Positions 1 through 12,455 of a stretch of 64,000 nt of DNA are shown in pieces; within the stretch, counting starts at the first letter, position 1, and every line of letters starts with the position of its first letter. The DNA lies in the NCBI RefSeq assembly GCF_016859285.1, contig NC_053410.1, positions 22,523,558-22,587,557 of the forward strand. The letters run 5' to 3'. The notes under the pieces are model-generated. The model saw nothing but the letters and a program-made list of their open reading frames with translations, had not been told where the DNA came from and did no database searches. The stretch comes from Xiphias gladius. Lineage: Eukaryota; Chordata; Actinopteri; Istiophoriformes; Xiphiidae. The position numbers were made by a program, and so were the translations under genes.

Positions 1-1798
1 GATAAATTTGAAAAGCCGAAAAGAAACAGATAAGCGATGCAGTAAATACCACTGTTTGTATGGGATGTGTGTATGCGTGATGGCAGACAGAGAAAGTACC
101 AGAAAGATGAGAGATGAAAGATGGCAGATGGTATGAAAGGTGACATATTAAGATATTAACACACCCTGATCAGAGCGTGTGCCAAGAACCATCCCCCCAA
201 ATATACACAACACCTTCCCACGCATTTCTGGTTCATATGTGTCAGCCTGTTACAGTGATAATGTAGCTCTCCAGAGAATACCGTGATTGTCACACACACT
301 TCAAAAGAGGTATGGGGGGGAAATTAAATGTTAATGTGTGAACACATAATCAAATGAAGACCTGGGTTAGAAATATTTACAAATGAGCTTTAGGGGTTTT
401 GTCTGCTTATATTACCAGCTGGGTTCGTTTTGGTCCATTACAAAATACCACAAAGATTTAGATTTGTTCAGTTTAGATCATTTACAATTTCTGTTATTGG
501 CAGCAAGTAATATTCAAGAACGGTGTCTGACAATCAGTAGAACCAACAAAGTAGTGACTTTAAGAAATGTAGCATACAGTTAAACCCCTGCATGGTCCAG
601 TACTTTCCTTTAAATTAGCACTTAGCATTGTTTTTCCTGGAAAAAAAAAACTGTCTTGACAATGTTATTCAGCAGTGAAAATAGGCTGTCTTTAGCATAT
701 CTCTGTGTGTTTGTCCTCCGCGATGTGGGAGCTTTGCAGCCATAGAGGTGTGGTAGATGCAGTGTCTCCTTGAATTTCCTGTGTTAAGAAGACACTCATA
801 TATGTGTGCTGCTAAATAAACGGTGGCGCAACCTAAGTTATGTGTTGATTGACTGGGTGACGGGACAAAATGTCAAGAAAGGGTCATTCAGTACAAGACG
901 GATAGATAAGCAGATCACATAATAAAGCTCTCCATATCCCATTAAAAACCAATGGATTTACAATCTATATCAGGTTTAAATAACGCAGCATTTTAAACTA
1001 ATGAATGGCTGCTGGGAACAACAGCAATGTCATATATAGTTAGAATTCTAAAATATAGTACATTGTAATCGTAATAATATGTCTAAGTCCCTTATTTGCC
1101 ACAGTATTTGTCCTAGTATAGGTACCCAGAAAGTATTTTATTAATGCCAGTATGCAATAAATATATACTGTAAAATGCAGGCTGTAATGTAAAGTGTGAA
1201 TGTGTCTCCAGTTCAAATATGACTCACAACCACCACCGCATCTCACCGTCTTCTCTTATCTTTTCCAGTCTCCTCGCATCGACTTCTTACAAAGCGGGCA
1301 TTGTGTAAAGTGGCAGTAAAGAATCAAACCATGCACAGAGAGATTTACAAAGAACGGTTCAGAATGGCAAACAGAAAAAGGTTCGGGACAAAAAGATTTT
1401 AGTGGAAGAGTTTTAGGCTCCAAAAGCCATTTACAGCCTTACTTCTGCCTGTTTCCATTCGAGGTCAAACATCACTGACGCTTGATCCTCCTGTACTTTA
1501 ACATTTTAGATGCAGCTAACTATCTGTAAACACAACATGACCTTTACTCGACTTTATATGCTGCATTTCCTTGACAAAGTGCCTGAGCATTCTTAATACA
1601 TGCAGCTGCCACAAACAGGCTGTTATGCAATCGGCAGTCAGCCCAGTTTACATTATCCCATCATTTTATTTCTCACCCAGACACCACAGACTCGCTTCCT
1701 TCCTACGATGACACTGGCACGCTGGTGGTTAAAAACCCCTGAGGATGTTTCACCTGCCTGTGGTTTCGGGAGAGGACACCAGTACAGTCAAGAGGACA

Positions 1799-2284
1799 AT
1801 GGCGGAGGTGGTAAACAGGAGGTTGAGAAAGAGAAGAAAGAGAAGGCCAGAGGGGAAGGTATTTAGGGCTGAGACAAAGGCCAACTATTGGTAAATCCAT
1901 TTGCTAAAAGAGAAATAAATCAACCCATTGAGTATGATTTAGCACAGCTTTAAAACTAATTTCATGAAGAGATGCTGAGGAATTGCTCATGATTTCTCCG
2001 TGCTTTATCTCTCTGTATGACTGCCCATCCCCCTTTCAGTCCCTGCAGTGAGAGCAGGCAGGCTGGTGAAGTTGGGGGCAGGGCAACTCTCTCGCTCTCT
2101 CTCTTTCTGTCTCTAGAGCCTGCTGACAGCTGCTCGGGGAGGCCTGGGGCTGCTGCTTATGGCTGTGCAGAGCCGTAGCCACATCCTGGAAGATTCAGTG
2201 AGGAGCGAATGCATGTTCACGGCCACGAACAGCCACAAACTGGAGCAACCTGAAATAAAGACGGCTTTGACAAAGAAGTCCTAA
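1799..2284 (+). other. Speculative two-exon small ORF (75 aa) of unknown identity
   Basis: An ATG in strong context (ACAATGG, 1799) opens a very basic peptide of 20 codons (MAEVVNRRLRKRRKRRPEGK) ending at a potential donor GGGAAG|GTATTT (1858/1859). A strong acceptor after a CT-rich tract (TTTCTGTCTCTAG|AGCC, 2116/2117) begins a segment that stays in frame for 55 codons to TAA at 2284. No homology is recognised. The frame is also open upstream of the ATG to about 1733. This could be chance or part of a noncoding RNA. Confidence 0.15.
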
Positions 2285-5200
2285 TGTTTACTCAATCTAT
2301 CCACTTGTGTTAATATTTGAGGAATCCCTGTGTGACTGCTCGGGGTGGAGGACAGACATGACACACAAACGCACAGTATTTAAAGGTTTAAAGTCCGTCA
2401 TAACTGATGGCTGCTTCCTGTTGGGGCCCAGACTGTGGTTGCTCAGATCGCATGGCTTGACCCCCAGAGTGTCATATACATTTTCAAGTGGAACCACACC
2501 CAAATCCTTGAGAAATATGTCTAGTCTCTTCCTGGAATTGCATGAGGCAAATCTTGGAAAGGCTGCATATTTGGCAAGAGAAATTAAAAAATTGCATAAT
2601 GCAGCTATTGTCAAGGAACATCTGAATGCTGTGTTAACCTTTAACCAAAAGGTTAGCCAACATACAGATATTTTACAGCACGTTTTAATTATTCTTTTCA
2701 CTTTCAAACCAAAAAAACAAACAAACCATTAAACAACTTACAGAAAATGACCCGTACATAAGGTATTTATTATACTTATTACATTATAAAGGCGGGGGGT
2801 AAGCTACTACTGAATGCAAATGAGAGACTGAAGTGATCAAACCCCAAACGATTAACCTGAATCAATAAAATGACCCAATTTAAAAAAGCCTGACCAGCAA
2901 ACTTGGGCTGTCAATACAGATGACAGGCGTGAGAAATGACTCCGAGGCATCAAGGACAAAGGAGGAGACAGCTCTCCCATGCACGGCTCTGGAGACACGC
3001 CAAGGCCTGTTTTTGAAGCCACCATGCCATTTACCCAGCAACTCCGGGGACAGGTGGAACACGCCAGATAAACACAGACCCGTCAGGCTGGATGGTTTTC
3101 ATTTTCTTCGTGACTGTGAAGCTTAGAGAATGAACAGACAAAGAGCAAAGGTATCCCTCTGTGGTACATCGAGTGGAAACTGCATCCTCATAAGGACGAG
3201 TGTGTTTGTAATATATTTGTGTCATGACAAATTTTTCTTTCTATTCCTGGCTGAATTGGGCTTCCACACTTGTCGACATCCAGTTATACAGTAACTCACT
3301 GGACTCCACTTCAACCAATCTGCTGCACCACACCCTCTTGAGTAAGCCCGAGTTTTAGCTAGGTTCCGGAGGACAATTCCTTTAACATCCGCATCATGTT
3401 ACCCCGTACACGGGACCACCCAACGTGCCTAATCTGGGGTAGCAGACATGTTGTCGGAACAATTTCAAGGCAGGTTTACTTTCTTAGCCCTGGCTCTCAG
3501 TGCTGGGCCTGTTCCTGCGAGCATCCCCTCACACAGAGCTCACAGAGGCCAGGCTTCCTCCACAGTTAATTGCGGCCACAGCTTGCATGGAGGCATATCA
3601 TTAGCAGTAATTGCACACAGCATCCCACCGCCATGTGCCTCCCTTTTTTTTTGTCCCAGATTTACGCTGCACTGATCCATGAAGGACCAGCGCACCGCTC
3701 CGCTTTCTGCGAATGGGAACGTGGTGGATGGAGGGGAAGGAATGATGCAACGCCAGACCCTCCACGTGCGAGCATGTGCTCACATCTATCGACTGGAGGA
3801 AATCAGGGTCTCAATTCTAGAGTGGGTTTTAAAGAGGCCAGGGTTAAAAACAGCACATGTGGACGGATGTAGCAGTTCCATGTCAACTCCAGGAAATACA
3901 GGGATTACCGAGAGGCAGAGCATGTTTGTTGTGTAAGCATGGTCATGTGTATAGGTGTGTGTGTGTTTTCATATCAACAGTGGGACAGTTGTTCCCTCCT
4001 GCTTGGTTGTGGAACTGGTTGGTACATGCTGAACCGTGAACTGAACCTTGTCAATTCAGATGCCCGTTAGCCAGTTTCCACAAGGGGGTCAACAAATTCA
4101 GAAGTGTTTCCTTTAGTTGTAGTGCACTGCGCTCCCATGCCCACTGTGGCTACTAGCTGCTATTCTGGTTAAGATCATGTGCTGGATTAAGAGTTTGTAT
4201 GCACGTACATTCATGAATATCCAAATACTAATGGATAAAAAGGGAACCTTATCTCAGAATCTCAGATCCTATTGTAATAGACATGCCAAAATGCCCATTG
4301 TGGATAAATTAGAGCCGATATTTTCCCCGCCATCATCCTCAGTGGATGGCGACGTTGGCGCCGCTTCAATAAAACCTGCCCCCAGCGCGACAATCTCTCC
4401 TCAGCGGTCACTGCTGCTTTGCCTGCAGATCTCCCAGTTTCTTTGTCTCTCGCATTGTGTGCATAAGCGTATGTGTGTATTTGTGTGGGGCTCCACAGCT
4501 AGGCTCAGAAAATGTGGAGTATCTGCCTGCACGCATTCCTCCCCCTATTCTCACCTGCACGGTGTGGCGATTCGAGACTGAGCAACAGCCACGGAGCCAA
4601 ACACAGCCTCAGATGGCGAGGACCTGCCTGTGGGAAGAACAGACTTAACACAAACTAGAAAAACCAACACACAGGCTACAGCTGTAATAAATACAAAGGC
4701 AGAAGCAGATGGGTTTATCTAAACTGTAAATCAGGGTTCTATTTCCACTGAGGTGGCACTGACCTTTTATATGTGAATGTGCAAATGTGAAGACTAAACA
4801 ATATTAATGAATCTAAATCCTCTCTAAAGCCACAGGCAAGTTGTGACTCAACAGGGCTTCACGTCTAATGTAGAACAATATCACTGCAACAGTGCGAGCC
4901 CTTCCCTTTCCTTTCATGTCGCGAAATGCAGAAACGACAGGTTTTCAATCATTTAATTTTTGTTTGTAAAACAATGGAGGCTTGTGACAAACAGGAAGCA
5001 AGATAGGCCAGCAGTGGCACAGCTTCTGCTGGCCTCAGACCTCCAATGGGCAATGAAGAAAACAATAAAGCTGGGATCCAGAAGGATGATCCTTTGAGGG
5101 GCAAACTCGGTGATTTTCACCTTGAGATGCGGGGAGTATTCACTACACGATACATTGGTAATCGACCATGTCAAACATTAGCAGATCATTTTGTGAATCG

Positions 5201-6580
5201 GCCTAACTCAAAGCATTTACTGTTTGTAAGAGCAGATTAAGTATATAATGTTTCTTTGATTATTAATAACCGTCCATACTACAACTTTTCTTTGAGAATC
5301 TGAGGTTTGAACAGCATTCATTTAGACCCTGAAAAACCATGGCAATTATTAGTTTATAAACCCAGAGTATAGTCAGTCATGTATTCAAGCTCAGCTAACG
5401 TCTCCTGGTTGTAGGTTCATATTTAGCCCATTGTCATGAGAGTACTATCGATCTTCTTATCCTGCTTATTGGAGGACGTATCTATGAGAGACGAAGTCAA
5501 TAGAACCTGATAAAGGGCATATTTGTGATGATGTCTTTATCAGGGAGTAGAGGCACAAGGCATGTCTGGCGCTTGTGTAAAAAGATTCCATTCCTGAAAA
5601 GGAGAATTACCCAGTTTTTACAACTGGAAAACTGCCCCATTTGACTGCCTGTGAAGTGAAATGCTGCGGTGCAAATAATTACCAGTTGTGTGATTCTTAA
5701 TAATGGAAAACATTTTTAGAAATTCTAGGTTGACAAACAGTAAAACTATCCTTTAAAGCACTATTGCAAGTACTGGTGTTAAACACCAAAACTGGTCTAT
5801 TTCTATCTGTTTAATACCACAAACCCTTTTTTGGCCCATCCCTGTTGAATCAGTTAATTTGCTTTGGGGAAGCTCTGGTCCAAAGGAAACAGAGAGGAGA
5901 GTTATGAAACGTCTGGCAGCAAACAGCCAGGTCGAAGGTATGAAACCAGAGCAGGCGTTGGGGGGGGGGGGTCTACAGCTGAGCCTCTATAGTAAAAAGA
6001 TCTGATTGGGAGATAGCCAGGCGGGGGTCATCTCACCTTGACCAACCTATCCTCTGAGCTGCACACTGGTTATGCAACAGACATACTGTACTTACCACTC
6101 CTATTTATGACAGGGAGGCTACAAATCAACACGCATGGCATGGCCCCAGCTGAGGAAAAGCCTGGAGGGTGGGTGAGATGGGCAGGCAGGGAGGAAGATA
6201 CAAGGAAAGATAGAGTGAGAGCCTCTTGTACAGTGAGGAGCATAATGGATTTTCTTTTTTTTTGGGTCAGCATTTAGTGTGCTTACGCCTTGGCGAGCTT
6301 AAGCTCCATTTCCACTCAAAGGCGTGCAGTCACAGCACTGTAGGGGATATCTGATACAAGCCTCCAGCTTTTAAATGGTTCCTATGTTGAATAAGAACAA
6401 AAAAGGACCGAAAGCAGCAGCACCGTTTTATCAGTTCAGAAACCAACATAAATTCAGTCTCAGCTAGTTACTATAACTGATCATATGCAACTGGATGGTA
6501 CAAGTGGTTGAGTTACAACCTGAAACAGATCCAAGGGCCATGTATACACACAAGTTGAGGCCGATAGCTAGGACAGATGA

Positions 6581-6984
6581 AAGCAATAGTTTGCTATCTT
6601 TGCCTAGTTAGATGAGAACAATGAAACCACTCTCAAATCGGTCCAGTAAAGTTCCGACTACAGCCTGCAGCCAGTAAAGTTAGCTTAGCATAGAGGCTGG
6701 AAAAAGGGGGAAACAGCAACTCTGGCTCAGTTCGAAGGCAACGAAATCCATCTACCGACACCTCTGAAGCTCACTAACTAACACATCACGCCTTGTTCCT
6801 TTAAACTGTGCAAAAGCTGAAGTGTAAGACAGCAAGTCGGGCTTGCTTGTTTTCCCGCTAAGCTAATAGGTTGCTGGCTATAGCTGTGTGTTAACCAGGC
6901 AGATATAAGAGTGTAGCACCAATCCTCTCATTTAACTGTCTGCAAGAAAGCAAATAAGCAAATATGCAAACATGGTCCATTCCT
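6581..6984. mobile_element. Foldback MITE family A, copy 1
   Basis: It begins near AATAGTTTGC and ends near CATGGTCCATTCCT. Internally it has the family signature TTAGCTTAGCATAGAGGCTGG followed by CAACGAAATCCATCTACC-like sequence, then CACCTCTGAAGCTCACTAAC. It shares these with copies at 21265-21912 and 28401-28973, and is the most degraded of the three. Confidence 0.65.
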
Positions 6985-7640
6985 AAACAATAAATCCCCA
7001 GTGCTAATTAGCAAAGCAGCAGTCAATGGGAGTTAAGAGTCGGGCTCCTAGGGTACTAACAAATAAAAGTAATGAATTCACTACTCCCCTTATACTTATG
7101 AGGTGATAACATGAGAAAGCTGTATTTTACTGTATTAAAGGACCACGCAATTTCGTATTACTCTTCCAGAGAGCTGGGGGACTTGTGCACAACAGACCAA
7201 AAAAAAAAAAAAAGGTCAAAACTGAAGCAGCAGAGGCCGAGATACTATGATTTTTAGTCCAAAGTATGGGACTAAAACTAGCAAGGTCCTAAAACACTGG
7301 ATTCTTCGTTTCCTCTCATGCAACTGGATAGCATCTCTCAATAAACCTTCACTGCCTGGTAAATACACTTTTTTTTTTTTCCTAACTCTACATTAAGTTT
7401 TTTTTAAAGCTTTCCATTAAAATTTTTAAATTACAAGCTGAAATCTTGACATGACTTGACATGACAGGGACATTTTTTCTTTTTTCATTTGGAAAGCTTC
7501 CTCCAGAGCCACCTGAGTTGTGTTCCTCATAATAGGTGAAGTGAAGTTCACGTGTAAAATTGGTGGAGGGACCACTTACAAAAAAAAAAAAAGAAGATAT
7601 TACAGGCTGATCCACAACAGCACAGGTATTGCTTGTATAT

Positions 7641-7646
7641 TTTATT
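7641..7646 (-). terminator. Polyadenylation signal AATAAA (candidate pwwp2b 3' end)
   Basis: Minus-strand AATAAA is followed after about 15-20 bases by a GU-rich stretch (CTGTGCTGTTGTGG). It is the best polyA signal downstream of the proposed pwwp2b terminal exon. Confidence 0.4.
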
Positions 7647-9363
7647 TTATGTACAGTACATGTAAAAAAAGAAAACAAAAAAGTAGCCAATAACATTGAC
7701 CAACGTGGGCAACAGTAGATAGCCATGTTGCTCATACATGGGAAAATCCTGACGACCGTTTCCCCTCTCAGGCATACATAGATGTAGACTCTCCCCCTCC
7801 TCATTGTGTAAGGCTGCCTGGAAACTAGCCGGGCTCGATAACAAACAGTCAAACCGCAGATTATCAAAATGGGAGGAGTGCATTATCTGCTCCCTTAATA
7901 AACACACTTCTCTCATTGACAATCAGTGTGAGTCAGTTTTTCAGCCTCTGAACAAAAAGTTCCCAGGCAGGCAGAAAGGAGACAGGCTGGTTGGCTGAGC
8001 GTGACTGTGTGCAATCTTCGGTTAAGTTTTTAATACAGACTGGGCTGCGCTTGACAGCCGTGGTCTGTTGCCTTCGCTGCCTCCCTCCCCCTATTCCAAC
8101 AGTGCTGCTTTCAACACAAAGGTCACTAAAGGTCAGCGTTGCAGTCCGCTTTTGCCGGATGACTCAATATGACTGCAACAGGCTCTAGGTAGTAGCGAGC
8201 TTTTCTTCAGCACACTCAGCAGTTGAATTCACAGTATTCTTACAGCATGTTTTTTTTTTCTCCCAAAGTCACTCATAAAGCTTTAACTGATAATGCATAG
8301 GGGGCTTTGACACATTTGTTCACCCATGTTTCTCCAGTGGAAATGTTAAATGTGGATTTTTGTAGTGTGTGTGTGTTTGTGTTTGTGGTAGTTAAGCTGA
8401 GAGAGAAACACACCCAAGTCAAATGCGAGAATACAGTGTACACAACCATCTGTGTCTGGTGTCCCCAAAATCGTACAATAGAATATAATAAAATTAAAAA
8501 AAAGATTTTTTTTGTATCTCTTGTATCTCCAAGGCCATGGATAGTCAACCACAAAGACTTCTGGACTCCCCTGCTGCCTATCAGGGCTGTATCTCGCAAT
8601 AGTGTTTCAGACAGTGAGCTTACAGCAGGCCACCAAGGTACAGATAAAGTGCTTTTTTCTTTAACATGACGCTTTAAATAATTAAAGTGATGTAAAAATG
8701 GTTCTCAGGAAAAGAAGAAGAAGAAGAAAAAAAAAAAGAGTTGGAGGGGTAAGTACGCCGATGTGACACTTCTAAAGTTAAAAATGAAATGGAAGAGAGA
8801 CACAACATGATTCTGGAGAGGAACAGAGTTCAGTATAAATACATCCACAAATCCAACTAATGTCGCAGAAGGCTACGAGGATGGAACACTGTGATCGCTA
8901 GAAGAGCTGGAACAGTCACTACTGTCTCTGGATGGAGCCATTCACATTTTGAAAAGTAAGAAGATTCAGGGTAAGACTTTTATAAATCATGGTAAAATGT
9001 CTCGTGGTCAGGGGTTCCTTTGAAGATGCCACCGGCTTCCTCTGGCTGGACGAGTGGGGCCTCGTAGTGAACACATCGGCGGCGAGGACCATGGTAATGA
9101 CAGCAGCAGACTGGGAGGTTTTGCGAGACTGTGGTAGAAAGGTGTACTTAATGGATCTTGGTAAACCATTACAGATAATAAATACATTCGGGTCCTTGTA
9201 GTGTCATTATTCGGCTGTATTGAAATATGATTTAATCTAGAAAAAAAAAAAAAAAAAAAAAGGAATAGTTTAGTTCATGGGAGACCATGAGATGCCTGGC
9301 CTTTTTTTGCTCCCTTATCCAGTCTCAACGACAACTCCACCTTGGCGGCCATTTCCACCAGCC

Positions 9364-9470
9364 TTGTGAAAAAGAAAAGAAAAGAAAAAAAAAAAACAAA
9401 ACAAACAAAACAAAAAACAAAACAAAAAAAAAAACAAAAAAAAAAACCAAACAAAAAAAAAAAAAAAACG
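9364..9470. repeat. A-rich low-complexity tract
   Basis: Imperfect AAAAG/AAAAC repeats grade to poly-A; another 21-base poly-A is at 9241-9261. On the minus strand these are U-rich and would lie inside the proposed pwwp2b 3' UTR. Lys-rich or Phe-rich open frames here are artefacts. Confidence 0.9.
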
Positions 9471-10848
9471 GCATATAAATAGTAGCCGTGGCAACCGCAC
9501 GTACTCCCTCCTGGGTCTTGATGACAGAGTCTGAGAACTCAAAAAAACCTCGGAGACCTCTCTTCAGTCCTCAGCCTCTAAGCAAGAGAGAAAGAAGCAG
9601 AAGGAGAAGAAGGGGGAGAACAAAGTCACAAAGTAAAGACAATTAGCAAACAAAGCAAGTCATATATCCAGTGAAGGGATTTTTTTTACTGTGTACAGGG
9701 CTCAACACATTGAGAGGTGCGGTGCTCTGAAGATTATGCAGCACTGTGAAGTAAACGTCAGCTACTTCCCAGCTGGCTGAAACCTCTGTGTAGCTGACAG
9801 AGCAAGAAAAACGCTTCCTTTATGAGCTCTGGAAAAAGTACCAAATATAGGCTCGCTTTTACCCCTTACTGTGTTTATTCTCAACTACAACCACCCTCTT
9901 CTTGGCTACTGAGCTCATAACACAGTCAACAGAAGGGCTGGGAGCTGCCTATCTGTCCTTCATATCACTCGAAGACAATATTTAACCTTTGAGTGTGTGT
10001 CGAGGGCCTGCTGCTTGGCTACAACAGGGTCAATTAACTCGGAAACCAGGGACAATAAGCTTGACATAACTACAGCCCTGACAACATGCTTTAAGACATA
10101 ACACTGGCCCTATTGTGCTTAAGCAGTACTCTCTATCTTTTGGGACTCACTTTCTGAAATGAGCTGTTTTCATAAGCTATTCCTGTTGACAGCCAGCAGT
10201 ACAGCCTGGGCCTCCACTAAAGCTGGTATTAATGTTTGTTTTGCCCCCTTCAACACAGCAACTGTTCCATGACATGAATGAAGCAGAGCTCCCCAGGGCG
10301 GCATGGCAGAACTTAAAAGTGGTTGTTAAATAAGCAGGTTGCCGCAGAATAATTTTCACTCAGCCCACGTCCCCCCGGAGTTTAACATGTTCATCATCAA
10401 ATTAATGCTGGGTAGCATAACGGAAATTTATTTCACAACTGACAATCACATTTACTCAGTAACGATAATGATACCTATACAAATACAACTGTGCACCAGA
10501 TCCTGCGTCCTCGCAGTGAACGTCTTACGAATTTCATATAATGAGAAAAATACGATTGACTCTTTGCATCTACCAAAGTGAGTAACATTAAGTATATTTA
10601 AATAAAACCTTTCTGGCTTCTCATTCAATCTACAGGATATTTTAGGGTATACAGTGCTACTGGCAAATCAGAGACTTGTGACACCTGAGTTGGCAAAATA
10701 CATATTTGTCAAAACTCTTTTATTGGAATTAAAAAATCTCTCTCTCTCTGTTTACTCGTATAAGTAAACAGCAGTGTACAAAATTAAGGAAGCAGCTGAT
10801 AAAACGCAACGAGGATGGGTCATATCAACTGCCGCTAATTAATGCAAC

Positions 10849-12455
10849 TTCTGTGAGTAACATGATAACAGGCCAAAAATCAAACTAGCTTGTTATCAGG
10901 TTTGTGTGCTCTCTGGAAATCAGTGTCTGCACTTGGCCAAAGATCATTTGGTGAGGGAAGACACTCTGTAACACCTCTGTACAACTGTGATCCTTTCTTA
11001 GTCCAATAACTCCAACGAGTGATAAATCTCCTCTTGTAGAAAGATTGTGTCCCGATTGACTCATCAATTTCAGGAGTCAGAATCTCCCCGTTCACTTTCA
11101 TTCGTATCATATCAATAATTGAAGTTGATCTGCTTCATACAGTTCAGACCGTAAGTATTTGGACAGTTACACATTTTTGAGCTTCAGCACATTCAATCTC
11201 AAATGAAACAATTGATACTACATTATACTACTTTTTTTTCGTTGTTGTTCTTCAGGCTCTGAGCTGCAGCTCAATCAATCATTGACATGCCAAATCACAG
11301 CTTTAATTGTGGTGGGTTTACATCAATATAGAAAAGGCTGTGTGGGAGATAGAGCCCTGTTCAAAAGTAAGTTGACAGTCAAAACAAAATCATCATATTT
11401 AATATTTTGTGGAAAATTCTTTGCAGGCAATGACTGCCTGAAGTCTTTGACCCACAGACATCAGCAGACACTTTGTATCCTCCCTGGTGATGTTCTCCCA
11501 GAGCTTCACTGTAGCCACCTTCATCTCTTGCTTGTTGTGGCGTCTCTCTGCCTTTAGTCTGCTCTTCAACCGCGACGACAAAATGCTGCCCAGTCAGACT
11601 GAGATCAGGAGATTGACTCGGCCAGTCGAGGACGCTCCAGCTCTTCAACCCTGAAAAGCTCTTTGGTTGCTTTGGCCGTATGTTTAGGATCATTGTCCTG
11701 CTGATTGATGAAATGTTGTCTTCTGAGTCATTTGGCTGAATCTGAGCTCACAGTTTGCTCCTGTATACCTCTTTATTCATCCTGTTGCTTCTCTCAGCAG
11801 TGAAATCATCAATAAATGCCAGTGTGCCACTTCCACTGGCAGACGTACATGCCCGAGCCACAACAGAGGCACTGCCATGTTTGACAGATGAGGTGGTGGC
11901 TTTGGTCGTGAGCTGTTCATTTTTTCTCCACGCCTTCCTCTTTCCATCATTTTGACAGAGGTTAATTTTTGTTTCAGCAGTTCATAGAACTTTGTTCCAG
12001 AACTCTACCGGTTTCCTGTGTCTTCAAAGGGCTCTATCTCCCACACAGCTTTTTCTATATTGATGTCAACCCACCCAAATTAAAGCTGTGATTTGGCACG
12101 TTAATGATTGAATGAGCTGAAGCTCAAAAATGTGTAACTGTCCAAATACTTACGGTCTGAACTGTATGAAGCAGATCAGCTTCAATTATTGATATGATAC
12201 AAATGAAAGTGAACGGGGAGATTCTGACTCCTGAAATTGATGAGTCAATCGGGACACAGTCTTTCTACAAGAGGAGATTTATCACTCGTTGGAGTTATTG
12301 GACTACAGAAAGGATCACAGTTGTACAGAGGTGTTACAGAGTGTCTTCCCTCACCGAATGATCTTTGGCCAAGTGCAGACACTGATTTCCAGAGAGCACA
12401 CAAACCTGATAACAAGCTAGTTTAATTTTGGCCTGTTATCAAGTTACTCACAGAA
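10849..12455. mobile_element. 1.6-kb palindromic Tc1/mariner-type element with long inverted arms
   Basis: The left arm (10849-11358) and right arm (12028-12455) are inverted copies, about 97% identical over the outer ~330 bp; the left arm has an extra ~60-bp insert near 11200-11265. Each arm contains a Tc1-like terminus CAGTTCAGACCGTAAGTATT at about 11139 (left, plus) and 12164 (right, inverted). The inverted identity continues roughly 290 bp beyond those termini. The middle carries a minus-strand relic of a Tc1 transposase C-terminus (11379-11700). Confidence 0.8.
11379..11700 (-). pseudogene. Tc1/mariner transposase C-terminal relic
   Basis: Minus-strand translation gives VLDWPSQSPDLS, the hallmark (W-P-x-x-S-P-D-L) near the last catalytic residue of Tc1 transposases. 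In a shifted frame it gives LKSRLKAERR and ENITREDTKCLLMSVGQRL followed by AVIACKEFSTKY, matching the Tc1 C-terminal region. A frameshift between these parts and loss of the N-terminal half show it is dead. Confidence 0.75.

Larger units (their letters stand above)
1..7400. other. Left intergenic region, no recognised gene
   Basis: No exon could be assigned to a known gene, and I looked for the expected neighbour inpp5a without success. The visible content is a CT-rich tract (2088-2115) leading into a possible exon, a foldback MITE (6581-6984) and short homopolymers. Open frames on both strands at about 2300-2730 have no recognisable protein features. Confidence 0.5.
7625..9577 (-). other. 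pwwp2b: Possible terminal exon / 3' UTR of pwwp2b
   Basis: This is an inference from three visible signals. The pwwp2b open frame ends at a sequence that is also a donor (AC|GTAGGT, 13478/13477). A very strong acceptor lies at 9579-9578, a pyrimidine tract of more than 30 bases ending in TTGCTTAG. Joining them reads GAC ACA GGC TGA, one extra glycine and then a stop at 9573-9571. An AATAAA (plus-strand TTTATT at 7641-7646) with a GU-rich element beyond it would end a UTR of about 1.9 kb near 7625. Several short GC-rich blocks within (about 8870-8950, 9000-9150, 9310-9365, 9480-9570) stand out from the A/T-rich surroundings. A separate noncoding transcript is an alternative. Confidence 0.4.

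Noticed and set aside
2297..2732. Long open frames on both strands over the same 0.4 kb
   Set aside because: Neither translation has recognisable domains, splice context or biased composition, and overlapping open frames of 140 codons can occur by chance in this composition.
8989..9201. GC-rich block with an open plus-strand frame (MVKCLVVRGSFEDATG...)
   Set aside because: There is no homology and no convincing donor. It is more simply explained as part of the minus-strand pwwp2b 3' UTR.
9482..9495. Second X-box-like motif GTAGCCGTGGCAAC
   Set aside because: It fits the loose RFX consensus, but lies in the proposed pwwp2b 3' exon, far from any promoter, so chance is likely.
9287..9542. Lys-rich (plus) and Phe-rich (minus) open frames
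   Set aside because: They are low-complexity translation of A-rich DNA.
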